Below, in pieces: positions 25,044 to 33,925 of a stretch of DNA of 54,196 nucleotides. The DNA is from CAZNDN01 sp964571815 (lineage in GTDB: Bacteria; Fibrobacterota; Chitinivibrionia; Chitinivibrionales; WJKA01). The translations under genes were made by a program, and so were the position numbers. The notes beneath the pieces are model-generated. The model did not search any database. It worked only from the letters and a program-made list of their open reading frames with translations, and had not been told where the DNA came from. The stretch covers positions 1 to 54,196 of the forward strand of contig CAZNDN010000013.1 of NCBI GenBank assembly GCA_964571815.1. The letters are read 5' to 3'. The stretch's first letter is position 1. Each line of letters opens with the position of its first letter.

Positions 25044-27491
25044 ATGCGTATCGCATTATGGTATCGGCTGAATGCGAAACGGTGTGATAACGTGCGGCCG
25101 GAAAGTAAGAGACATCGGTGGATGTATACGGTGATTGCGCTTTCGACGATTCTTGCGCCTATTATCCCGCGAAGTATTCAGGTAGCAGGATTCTCCGGGG
25201 CGGCGTTTGCGGCCGAAAAGAGCGCGGACCAACTGCTTGAAGAGTTCAATGCCGAAGCCCGGAAAGAGCGGCCCGATTTCGCGAAGCTGGACGAGATTCG
25301 GAAGGCCATGGCACGGAAGGACCGGACCATGGCCGGGGAACTGGGCAAGGCGATAGAGGATCGCGGTAAGACCGTCGGTCGCCGCCTTGTCCCCACGATC
25401 GAGGCGGCGCTGAATGCCGATCGAATGGACGCGGCGCGGCGGGACCTCACCTATGCCAACGCCAACCGCAACTACCTCGATCTTTCGTTTGACAAGCTTG
25501 TCGTCCTGGAACGACGCTCCCGGGCGGTCTCCGAGGCTGAGAGCAAGACCGCACAGGTCAGAGAAAGCCTCGAGGCGATCAAGACGTCCCTCACCGAGAA
25601 CAAGATCGGTGAGGCCTACCGTATCCACCGCGTAGCCGACCAGCGGCTCGAGGGGATCAAGGGCAACCTCGAAGGCAGGGTCTACACCGACCTGCGTGAC
25701 GGACTTGACCGGGCGGAGAAGGCGATCAAGGAGGAGGAAAAGGAGCTTCTCGCGGAGGCGATGAGGGTCCTGCGGCAGGAGGGGCCGGAAGCGGCCATCT
25801 CATTCCGCAAATCAACGTTGATCGAGGCGGGAGTGCCGCGGGAGCATCTCAACAAGCTCGATGAAGCCATTGTCGATGAGGAACGTGCGAAGCAGGCACG
25901 AGCGGACAGTATTAAGGCCGCCGAGGCCGAGCGCCGCTACCAGGAAGCAATCGCTCGCCAGGAGCGCGAAAAGGCACGCCGAGACAGCATTGCCGCATGG
26001 GAAGAGAAACAGGAGCGGCTCGCGAAACTGCAGCGGAAACGGGAAAAGCGCCTGCAACGAAAGCGGGAAAAGGCTCGGAGGGATAGTATCCGGGCCGCCG
26101 AACGGGAACGCGAGCGACAGGCAAAACTGGAAGAGGAACGGCGCGAGCGCGAGCAGCGCCTGAAACGCGAGCGGGAGGAGGCGCGCCGGGACAGTATCGA
26201 GGCAGTCCGTGAGCAACAGCGGCGACAGGCTCGATTGGAGCAGGAGCGACGGGAGGAGGAGCGAAGGAGAAAAGAACGGCTGGAGCAACAACGACGGGAA
26301 GAAGAGCAGCGACGCGCGGAGCAGGAACGCCGGCAACGCGAGCGTGAGGAGCAGTTGAAACGCGAGCGCGAACAGGCTCGACTGGACAGTATCGAACAAG
26401 CCCGTGAGGAGCAACGCCGGGCGCGGCTGAAGCAGCAACAGCGGGAAGAAGAGCAACGACGCGCGGCGTTGGAACGCCGGGAACGTGAGCAACAGGAGCG
26501 TCTGGACCGCGAGCGCAGGGAGCAGCAGCGTCTCCAGGAGCAACAGCAGGAGCAGGAGCTTAGCCGACGTGAGGAACGGGAGCGCAAGGCCGAGTTGGAA
26601 CGCAGGAAGCGGCAGCTCCAGGAAGAACTTGAGCGCAAACGGCAGGCGGCACGACGCGACAGCATCGAAGCGGCCCGTGAGCTGCGCAATCGGCAGGCGC
26701 GGCTGGAGCAAGAGCGGCTCGAGGAGCAACGAAGGCGTGAGCAGCAGAGGCGGGAAGAAGAAGCCCGTCGGGAACGCGAGCGGGAAAAACGTCTCAAGCG
26801 CGAGAGGGAGCAGGCCCGGCAGGAGAGGATCGAGGCCGACCGCCTCCGGCGGCAGCAACAGGCACAGCGGGAACAGCAGAGTATTGAAGAGCAACGGCGA
26901 CGGGACCAACAGCGTCGAGCTCGTGAGATCGCCGACACGCGCCGGGCTCACGCCGAAAGAAGGCGAACCGAGCCGAAACCGACGCCACCTTCACGGCCCC
27001 GGGCCGCGCAGGCATCCCGGAAAAACGAACCGCGGGAAAAAGCGAACGCCACACTGGAAGAGATCTATTTCCTTCTGGAGAAGGGAGAAACGAAGCTTGC
27101 GTATCTCAGATTCGAAATGGAGCGAAATCGGCTGAGACGCGACCTGTACGGCGAAGCGTACAAGGTGCTCAAACAAACCGTGGATCAGGCCTATGCTGAG
27201 GAGCTCAAGGGCAGGGGTCAGGCTCGTGCGGGTGCCGGGCAGCGCGAGGCAACGCGGACCTACTACGCTTCCACCCCCGCCCCTCCTTCCAACAGGAAGA
27301 AGCTCAGCGATGAACAGACCTATATCAATCTGATCCAGGCGCACCTCAACCGCAACAAGATCCCCGAAGCTCATCGGGTATTCGAGCGGCACAAGCGAGA
27401 GATCAAGCGCTACATGAACAGGAAGGACTTCAAGGTCTTGCGCGGAAGGGTCACGAACGCCTACAAGTATTACGAGCAGGCCCGCAAGTAG
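25044..27491 (+). CDS. Secreted protein with very long charged single-helix (E/R-rich) rod
   Basis: This 815-residue protein begins with a long basic region, a hydrophobic segment (MYTVIALSTILAPII) and a probable cleavage site AFAAEK near residue 53, so it is probably exported. Residues about 60-270 contain helical-hairpin modules (SLTENKIGEAYRIHRVADQR). About 280-645 is almost only Glu, Arg, Gln, Lys, Ala and Leu, with a repeated xARRDSIxA phrase every 35-60 residues, the composition of a stable single alpha helix or coiled coil. The C-terminus has two more modules like the N-terminal one (YFLLEKGETKLAYLRFEMER; AHLNRNKIPEAHRVFERHK). It would form a dumbbell. ATG 25044 follows GGGGG. Function is unrecognised. 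Confidence 0.72.
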   Translation: MRIALWYRLNAKRCDNVRPESKRHRWMYTVIALSTILAPIIPRSIQVAGFSGAAFAAEKSADQLLEEFNAEARKERPDFAKLDEIRKAMARKDRTMAGELGKAIEDRGKTVGRRLVPTIEAALNADRMDAARRDLTYANANRNYLDLSFDKLVVLERRSRAVSEAESKTAQVRESLEAIKTSLTENKIGEAYRIHRVADQRLEGIKGNLEGRVYTDLRDGLDRAEKAIKEEEKELLAEAMRVLRQEGPEAAISFRKSTLIEAGVPREHLNKLDEAIVDEERAKQARADSIKAAEAERRYQEAIARQEREKARRDSIAAWEEKQERLAKLQRKREKRLQRKREKARRDSIRAAERERERQAKLEEERREREQRLKREREEARRDSIEAVREQQRRQARLEQERREEERRRKERLEQQRREEEQRRAEQERRQREREEQLKREREQARLDSIEQAREEQRRARLKQQQREEEQRRAALERREREQQERLDRERREQQRLQEQQQEQELSRREERERKAELERRKRQLQEELERKRQAARRDSIEAARELRNRQARLEQERLEEQRRREQQRREEEARREREREKRLKREREQARQERIEADRLRRQQQAQREQQSIEEQRRRDQQRRAREIADTRRAHAERRRTEPKPTPPSRPRAAQASRKNEPREKANATLEEIYFLLEKGETKLAYLRFEMERNRLRRDLYGEAYKVLKQTVDQAYAEELKGRGQARAGAGQREATRTYYASTPAPPSNRKKLSDEQTYINLIQAHLNRNKIPEAHRVFERHKREIKRYMNRKDFKVLRGRVTNAYKYYEQARK

Positions 27492-27645
27492 CCCGGAAAC
27501 CGCCTCCGGGATGCCTCTCGGGCGCGCCTGAAGAGTTACTCAGGCGGAAACCGCGCCGCGGCGTTGAAAAGCAGGCCGTCGAAGCATGTACCGCTCGGCC
27601 GCGTACGGGTGTCTGTGCCGAAAACGTGGTTTGGCGGTTGCCCGA

Positions 27646-27712
27646 CCCTTCGGCGGGTTCAGGGTGAGCGAGTTCGACGGTATGTCGGGAGTCCTTCGAC
27701 GGCTGAGGATGC
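27646..27712 (+). repeat. Palindrome-type intergenic repeat, two copies
   Basis: CCCTTCGGCGGGTTCAGGG (about 27647-27665) with a following GAGCGAGTTCGAC, and CCTTCGACGGCTGAGGATG (27692-27710), are two degenerate copies of a CTTCGAC...CTCAGGATGAG-type element. Another copy lies at the right end of the window in inverse orientation. Such elements are dispersed between genes in many bacteria. Confidence 0.5.
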
Positions 27713-27781
27713 ACCTGCCGAAGAACGCAGGCAGGGCATGGCGATTACCCCGGGTACCTCAACAGTCGCCATCTTTTCGGA

Positions 27782-28516
27782 TCAATCGTCCCGGGAGTCG
27801 ATACTTTCCAGCGCGCGGCTGATTCGGTCTCTGCTGACGGCGCACAAATGCTCCTTGCCTGCCGCCGATGCCTCACCGGGGGCAACAGGCTCTCCAATCT
27901 CTACGCGAACCACACCCGGGCGAATCAACAACGACTTCTTCGGCAGCAGGAGGCCGGTTCCACGCACGGCAACCGGAATCACGGGAACGTTCGACTCAAC
28001 GGCAAGGCTGAAGCTGCCGCGCTTGAACCCCCCCAGTTTTCCATCGGCGCTTCTGGTCCCTTCCGGAAAAACGATGACTGCCAGGTCCTCCTCGCGCATG
28101 CGGCTCACCGCCCGGTTGAAGGACTCGCGAGCCTTGCGGGCGCTGCCGCGGTCGATTTCCAGGTGGCCGACGACCCTGAGGCCCCATCCGAAGAAGGGAA
28201 TACGAAACAACTCCTTCTTGGCCACGAACGTGAGCGGACGCCGCAGGGCCGTGAACAGGACGGGAATATCGATGTGACTCTGGTGATTGGACACAATCAC
28301 AACCGAACCGAAGGCAGGCAGGTTTTCGATACCACGGCAAACGACCCGCACTCCCGCCATTGCCAGCAGATGGGAACACCAGGCGTGCTGGATCCTCAGC
28401 ATCAGATCGTGCGAAACCAGTGATGCGAGCATGGTGGCACTTGCGTAGAGGATGGTGCTCAGGACGACCCAGACCAGCGCGGCCGAGGAACGAAGGAGAG
28501 TAGAGGGGGATTTCAT
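27782..28516 (-). CDS. plsC: 1-acyl-sn-glycerol-3-phosphate acyltransferase (PlsC family)
   Basis: This 244-residue acyltransferase should add the second acyl chain to lysophosphatidic acid at the inner membrane. An N-terminal hydrophobic segment (residues about 10-35) precedes the catalytic HxxxxD motif SNHQSHIDIP (about 82-91). FVAKKEL, the FPEGTRSADGKL block and VPVIPVAVRGTG follow. ATG 28516 overlaps the dnaE stop as ATGA, so it is coupled to dnaE; an earlier ATG at 28537 is less likely. Confidence 0.9.
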   Translation of the reverse strand: MKSPSTLLRSSAALVWVVLSTILYASATMLASLVSHDLMLRIQHAWCSHLLAMAGVRVVCRGIENLPAFGSVVIVSNHQSHIDIPVLFTALRRPLTFVAKKELFRIPFFGWGLRVVGHLEIDRGSARKARESFNRAVSRMREEDLAVIVFPEGTRSADGKLGGFKRGSFSLAVESNVPVIPVAVRGTGLLLPKKSLLIRPGVVRVEIGEPVAPGEASAAGKEHLCAVSRDRISRALESIDSRDD

Positions 28517-31500
28517 GCCGCGGTTTTGCTCAACCATACGTTTTCCTTACCCAGTCTCCCCCGAAGGGTCCGCAGGGTATCGTCGGTCGGACTCAGGCGG
28601 TATTTGCGCGAGCGAATCCGATACTCGTTCTGCTCATGCGTAACCAGATGGATGATCAAGGGACAGCTTCCGGCAAAACGGGTACAATCCTTGCCGATTT
28701 CACGGACGAAATCCGTTTCGAGACCCTGCGTACTTACCTTGATATGCACGCTGTGAGCCAGCTTCTCCCGCGATTCCGACAATGCCATAATCTTGTCCAC
28801 CCTGATTTTCGGTCCTGAGTCACTCTCGCGCCGGCTCACGAACCCGTGCGCGAGAATCATGGCGTCCTTGGCAAGAATACCGCGGTACTTTTCGTAGGTT
28901 TCGGCAAACACCAGCAGCTCGATCGAGCCGTCGAAGTCCTCCAGCACCGCAAACGCCATCTCCTTCCCGTTCCTCTGCACGTGCGTTTTGAGACCGGCAA
29001 CCATTCCCCCCACCGTAAGCGCATCACCGTCCTTGAGCCCTTTCAGCGATTCGGTATCGAGCCGGTGCGATGCAAAGCCCCTTATTTCATCCTGGAACCT
29101 GTCCAGCGGATGACCGCTGACGTAGAAATTGAGCACCTCCTTCTCGCGGGCCAGCAGTTCACTGTAAGGCCAGGCTTGAACGTCGGGCAGCTCCGGTTCC
29201 GGAACGGAGACGGCCTCTGAAGCGGCCTCACTCGAATCGCCCAGCTCGTCGAACAGACTCACCTGCCCGGTGAGACGGTCCTTCTGGAAGGACCCGCCGT
29301 ACTCGAATGCCCGGTCAATGGCGGCATGCAGCCGTGCCCTCGTGGCCTTCAATGAGTCCAGCGCTCCCGCAAACACGAGCGACTCAAGTGCTTTCTTGTT
29401 CAGGTGTCGAAGATCGACCCAGCGACACAGATGAAATATCGAGCGGAACGGGCCGTGGTTTTTCCGTGCTTCGATAATCGCCTCGCCCGCCTTGCCCACG
29501 TTCTTGATCGCCCCCAGTCCCAGACGAATGTTTTTCCCGTCAACGCTGCACTCCATGTCGCTGGAATTGATATCGGGCGGCAATAACTTGATCCCCATTC
29601 GCTCCGCTTCATTCCTGATGGTCAGCATGCTCTCCTGGTTGCCGAGCCACGAGGTAAGGTTCGCGGTCATGTACTCCAGGGGATAGTAGGCTTTCAGGTA
29701 GCCCGACTGGTACGCAACGTGAGCGTAGACGGTCGCATGGGCCTTGTTGAATGCATACTGGGCGAATTTCGCCATTCGATCGAAAACTTCTTCCGCGGTT
29801 TCCTTCGTGACGTTGCGGGCGGCCGCCCCTTCCAGAAACCTGGCCCGCATGTTCTCCATCTGGTCAAGCTTTTTCTTCCCCATGGCCTTGCGAAGGATAT
29901 CCGCCTGCCCGAGGGTGAAACCGCCCATAATCTGTGCAATGCGCATCACCTGCTCCTGATACACGATCACACCGTGCGTAATTTTCAACACTTCTTCCAG
30001 GAGCGGATGAGCGTAGGAGACTTCCTCCTTGCCGTGCTTGCGGTGAATATAGGTCGGAATGTCCTCCATGGGGCCGGGCCGGTACAGTGCATTCATGGCA
30101 ATAAGGTCATCGATACCCTCGGGCTTGAGCTTGCGCAGATTGTCCTGCATTCCCTGCGATTCGAACTGGAATATGCCCACGGTTTCGCCTCGTCCGAAAA
30201 GAGCCATGGTCTCCTTGTCGCCGTCGGGAAGCGACCACAGATCGATGGCCTTTCCGTGGTAGCGCGCAATGAGCCGGAGCGCTTCCTGGAGCACCGTCAA
30301 CGTTCGCAACCCCAGGAAATCCATCTTGATCAGGCCGGCCTTTTCCACATAGTTCATGTCGAACTGGCTCATGACGATTTCGGAATTGGAGGGCTTGTAC
30401 AGCGGGGCCCACTGTACCACCTCACCGGGAGCGATGATCACGCCGCCGGCGTGCATGCCCGCCTGGCGCGCCAGCCCCTCCAGAGCCCGGGCATGCCGAA
30501 ACAGCTCACCGTAGGTCTCGTTCTCCCGCACGGTCCGGGCCAGCTCGCCGTTGGACTCAAGCGACGCTTTCAGGGTCTTTTCGTTGATCATGGCGGAGAG
30601 CTTGTTCGCCTCCGCCACCGACACCCCCATCGCACGCGCTACATCCTTGACGACCATCTTGGCTTTCATGCGACCGAAATTGATGATCTGGCACACCGAC
30701 TCTCTTCCGTACTTTTCTACCACATAGTCGATTACCCGGTAGCGGTCCTTGTCCGCAAAGTCGATATCCGCGTCGGGCATGGATACCCGCTCGGGATTGA
30801 GGAAGCGCTCGAAGATCAGGTCGAACCTTATCGGATCGACATCGGTAATTCCCAGACAGTAAGCAACAAGACTGCCCGCGGCGGAGCCGCGGCACCCCAC
30901 TACGATACCCATCCGCTTGGCGGCCTGCACGAAATCGGCGACGATAAGGAAGTAGCCGGGAAAGCCCATGGAGCGTATCACTTTCAGTTCGTACTCCAGC
31001 CGCTCTTCGATGCCCGGCGTCACATGGGAGTATTTGGCGGTCAGCCCCTTTCGGGCAAGATGCGCCAGGTAATCGTCGGCCCCGGAAAACCCCCTGGGCA
31101 GAGCGGGGACGGGCAAAACAAAGCGTTCATGAACGTCAACGTTGCAGCGCTCGGCTATGGAGAGCGTATTGGAGACGGCCTCGGGGATCTCGGGAAACAG
31201 CTTCGCCATCTCCTCAGGCGATTTCAAGTAAATCTGATCCGAGGAAAAGCGGTAGCGTTTCGGGTCGGCCATCGTGGTCTGTGTCTGGATACACAGAAGA
31301 ATCTCGTGTGATTCGGCATCCCGGCGATTGAGATAGTGCGCATCGTTGGTAAGGACAAACGGTATGCCCAGCTCTCTGCCGAGTTCGATCATCTCCTCGA
31401 AAGCCGTCTTTTCCTCATCGATACCGTGGTCCTGCAGTTCGAAATAAAAGTTCTCTTCGCCGAATATCTTCAAGAACTCCCGCGCCAGCGTCCCGGCTCT

Positions 31501-31971
31501 GTCCCTCTTACCTTCCAGAAGCAGTCGAGGAACGGACCCGGCAATGCAGGCGGTCATTGCGATAATGCCCGTCGAATGGCGTTGCAGCACCTCCATGTCG
31601 ATGCGAGGCTTGTAGTAGAAACCCTCACGGTACCCTATCGAACTCAACCGCATCAGGTTCCGGTACCCTTCCTTGTTCCTGGCCAGCAGCACCAGATGAT
31701 AGTTCGACCGCTCGTCTCCGGCCGAGGCCTTTTCGAAGCGAGAGCCGGGAGCCATGTACGCCTCAAAACCGATCACCGGCTTGATACCCTTTGCCATGCA
31801 TTTGTCGTAGAATTCGACCGCGCCGAACAACCCGCCGTGATCCGTGATCGCCAGCGCGGGCATGCCCAGTTCCGACGCGCGCCCGACAAGGTCTCCGATA
31901 CGTATTGCGCCGTCGAGAAAACTGTATTCCGTGTGCGTATGCAGGTGGACAAAATTGCTCATCGAACTCAT
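28513..31971 (-). CDS. dnaE: DNA polymerase III alpha subunit
   Basis: This 1152-residue replicative polymerase has an N-terminal PHP domain (FVHLHTHTEYSFLDG, AITDHGGLFG), the polymerase core with catalytic aspartates in MPDADIDFAD (about residue 400) and IKMDFLGLRTL (about 555), a helix-hairpin-helix region, an OB domain (LTVGGMVAGLKTHVQ) and a clamp-binding QVSLFDEL (about residue 905). The PHP histidine and aspartate residues look intact. The start overlaps the stop of the upstream XPB/WYL-like gene as ATGA. It is a housekeeping gene and of normal length. Confidence 0.97.
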   Translation of the reverse strand: MSSMSNFVHLHTHTEYSFLDGAIRIGDLVGRASELGMPALAITDHGGLFGAVEFYDKCMAKGIKPVIGFEAYMAPGSRFEKASAGDERSNYHLVLLARNKEGYRNLMRLSSIGYREGFYYKPRIDMEVLQRHSTGIIAMTACIAGSVPRLLLEGKRDRAGTLAREFLKIFGEENFYFELQDHGIDEEKTAFEEMIELGRELGIPFVLTNDAHYLNRRDAESHEILLCIQTQTTMADPKRYRFSSDQIYLKSPEEMAKLFPEIPEAVSNTLSIAERCNVDVHERFVLPVPALPRGFSGADDYLAHLARKGLTAKYSHVTPGIEERLEYELKVIRSMGFPGYFLIVADFVQAAKRMGIVVGCRGSAAGSLVAYCLGITDVDPIRFDLIFERFLNPERVSMPDADIDFADKDRYRVIDYVVEKYGRESVCQIINFGRMKAKMVVKDVARAMGVSVAEANKLSAMINEKTLKASLESNGELARTVRENETYGELFRHARALEGLARQAGMHAGGVIIAPGEVVQWAPLYKPSNSEIVMSQFDMNYVEKAGLIKMDFLGLRTLTVLQEALRLIARYHGKAIDLWSLPDGDKETMALFGRGETVGIFQFESQGMQDNLRKLKPEGIDDLIAMNALYRPGPMEDIPTYIHRKHGKEEVSYAHPLLEEVLKITHGVIVYQEQVMRIAQIMGGFTLGQADILRKAMGKKKLDQMENMRARFLEGAAARNVTKETAEEVFDRMAKFAQYAFNKAHATVYAHVAYQSGYLKAYYPLEYMTANLTSWLGNQESMLTIRNEAERMGIKLLPPDINSSDMECSVDGKNIRLGLGAIKNVGKAGEAIIEARKNHGPFRSIFHLCRWVDLRHLNKKALESLVFAGALDSLKATRARLHAAIDRAFEYGGSFQKDRLTGQVSLFDELGDSSEAASEAVSVPEPELPDVQAWPYSELLAREKEVLNFYVSGHPLDRFQDEIRGFASHRLDTESLKGLKDGDALTVGGMVAGLKTHVQRNGKEMAFAVLEDFDGSIELLVFAETYEKYRGILAKDAMILAHGFVSRRESDSGPKIRVDKIMALSESREKLAHSVHIKVSTQGLETDFVREIGKDCTRFAGSCPLIIHLVTHEQNEYRIRSRKYRLSPTDDTLRTLRGRLGKENVWLSKTAA

Positions 31972-33746
31972 TGCTCGGCAACCCCCATCTCCTCGGTCTT
32001 CTTCAAGAGAAACCGCTTGCGGCCGCCATCGGGAATAACTTCGCCGTCCACGGCAGGTTCCAGGCCGCGGCTACACTCCCGGGGCCTGATCACGTACCTT
32101 CCCCTCTTCACCGCCGGACTTCCCGCGTAGCCCAGGACAAGGGACTGCCCCATGAGTATCGCGTAGTCGACGAGGTGAATCATCTCGCTCGTATCCAGGG
32201 CTTTCATGCCTGCTCCGTACTTGCCGCCCCGGAAACGGTAGTTTTCTTCCCGCGCGGGATGCCCGAAATCGAAAACCGGTTCCCCCTCTTCGAATGCCGC
32301 GGTGCGCCGCGACACCGACGTTTTCTTCAGCGGGCGGTTTCGTTGCGGTTTGCGTGGATCAAACCCCAGTGCGGTGAGAAGGTCCCGGGCCTGCTGCTCA
32401 CGTCCCCGTTTGATCCTGAAAACCTGGTGGGCTGCAATCGGCTCCATCAATTTGCTCAGTTCCGGATGGGCCAGGACCTGACCGGTCACCGTTTCATCGG
32501 AAGAAACCAGAATCGTCTCCGAAGTAACGTACAGCCGCCCGAATTCCCGCATCCACTCCCTGACACTTTCTACAACGTTCGCGGGCGCCCTCCAGTCGTG
32601 AAGCCACTGCAGCAGCGTCTCCCCGGAAAACCCTTCCCGAAGCGACTCCTGTATCAGTTGGCGCCGCACCTCCCCCCGATACACCCCGTCGAGCACCATC
32701 GGCGCACCAACCCGGGCAAACCGGAAGATTTCCACCGGCGCCGTTTCCATGGGAAAAATCGCGCAGAAATCGGGCATTATCACCGGCCCGGACTTCGGCT
32801 CCATTGCACCGGGGTCCTCCGCGTCTTCGGGTGAACGACTCCATATCAGGCGGTCGTCCCTCTGCCCGACACGAATTCGACCGGCCAACTGCAGCGTCGA
32901 CAGCAGATCCTCCTCCCGGTCGCGAAACCACGAAGGGAATGCCGCGGCATCCACCCACCTATCTCCGAGCGCCTCCACCAGAGCTTCGAGCAGCTCACCC
33001 GACCACGAACCCGAAGAATCGAGCGCGAAATCGATCAGGTCCTTCCCGCATGTCTCGGGTGAGCTCGACAGCCTGCGCAGCACCTTCGAATGGTCGACCC
33101 GATAATCGCCGTCATACTCGGCAATCAGCCCCTCGTTGTCGGCAAACGCGAGCAGAAACTCCGTGGCGGCGACCCCGTCGAAAAGGTAGTGCCGCCCGAA
33201 GACATGTAACAGCTTGCCCAGCATGTCCGTCGTGGTCTTCGTCAGTCGGCCGTTTCTGGTTCGGCAGAGACTGTGCTGCGCCGCGGCCGACAACACCACT
33301 GCCAGGTCGTTGAGCCAGAAGCGAGGGTTGAGGTATGTGCCGGAAGCCGGGTTCTCTTCCAACGTGGTGCGAGCAAGAATGGCCTCGACGAGCCGGTCCT
33401 TGAGCGGTTCGACAAACTCCCGGAAGCCGGTCAGTACCGTTGCAGCCTCGGAGGTTTTCGATGCGTAGACGAGGAATGAACCCGGAAGGGGTGAATCAAA
33501 GCCCCTTACGTCTTCGGCGGGAATGCCCCGGGCCCCGCAGAGAAACGCCAGCGCACACCGGAACCGCTCTCCCTCATCGAGCGCATCGAACCGCGCCCTG
33601 ACCCTCTCCGGCTCTGAAGCACGTCGCTGTATCTCATGAAGCTTTGAGGATGAAAGCACACGGCGCGGTGAAGACGAGTCCTTCACGAAACGGTCAAACA
33701 CCAGCTCATGGGGGAGTCCGGCGATATACTCGGAAAAAGAAAGCAT
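31968..33746 (-). CDS. XPB/Ssl2-like helicase-associated domain protein with WYL-like C-terminus
   Basis: This 592-residue protein contains no DEAD/H helicase motor. Its central part (about residues 320-470) matches the helicase-associated XPB/Ssl2-like domain: IMPDFCAIF, then VRRQLIQESLREGFSGETLLQWL and VVESVREWMREFG, ending QARDLLTALGFDP. The C-terminus (about 515-592: TSEMIHLVDYAILMGQSLVLGY, then KRGRYVIRPREC) resembles a WYL domain, a ligand-sensing module of DNA-repair and defence regulators. The N-terminus (FSEYIAGLPHELVFDRF) fits the same helical family. Overlap with dnaE suggests a link to DNA metabolism. Substrate and role are unknown. Confidence 0.7.
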   Translation of the reverse strand: MLSFSEYIAGLPHELVFDRFVKDSSSPRRVLSSSKLHEIQRRASEPERVRARFDALDEGERFRCALAFLCGARGIPAEDVRGFDSPLPGSFLVYASKTSEAATVLTGFREFVEPLKDRLVEAILARTTLEENPASGTYLNPRFWLNDLAVVLSAAAQHSLCRTRNGRLTKTTTDMLGKLLHVFGRHYLFDGVAATEFLLAFADNEGLIAEYDGDYRVDHSKVLRRLSSSPETCGKDLIDFALDSSGSWSGELLEALVEALGDRWVDAAAFPSWFRDREEDLLSTLQLAGRIRVGQRDDRLIWSRSPEDAEDPGAMEPKSGPVIMPDFCAIFPMETAPVEIFRFARVGAPMVLDGVYRGEVRRQLIQESLREGFSGETLLQWLHDWRAPANVVESVREWMREFGRLYVTSETILVSSDETVTGQVLAHPELSKLMEPIAAHQVFRIKRGREQQARDLLTALGFDPRKPQRNRPLKKTSVSRRTAAFEEGEPVFDFGHPAREENYRFRGGKYGAGMKALDTSEMIHLVDYAILMGQSLVLGYAGSPAVKRGRYVIRPRECSRGLEPAVDGEVIPDGGRKRFLLKKTEEMGVAEQ

Positions 33747-33925
33747 ACGGTACGTGGTTGTAACCCGTGCGAAGACCGACGAGGAACGCGCTGCCCGCTC
33801 GCAACGCGAAAGACAGTGAAAAAATACATACCGACCCGACCCGCCTTGAGCCGCTCCCGGCTTCCATGGTTCCGCGAACTCCCCTCCCCCGCTTCAGCCC
33901 ACGGACTGCCGCTTCACCCCCCCCC

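Noticed and set aside
25812..26951. 379- and 333-residue minus-strand frames, very Leu/Pro- or Ser/Arg-rich
   Set aside because: They are mirror images of the repetitive E/R-rich helix codons of the 25044-27491 gene, not real proteins.
29719..31311. 530-residue plus-strand frame
   Set aside because: Antisense to dnaE, whose motifs are all present on the other strand.
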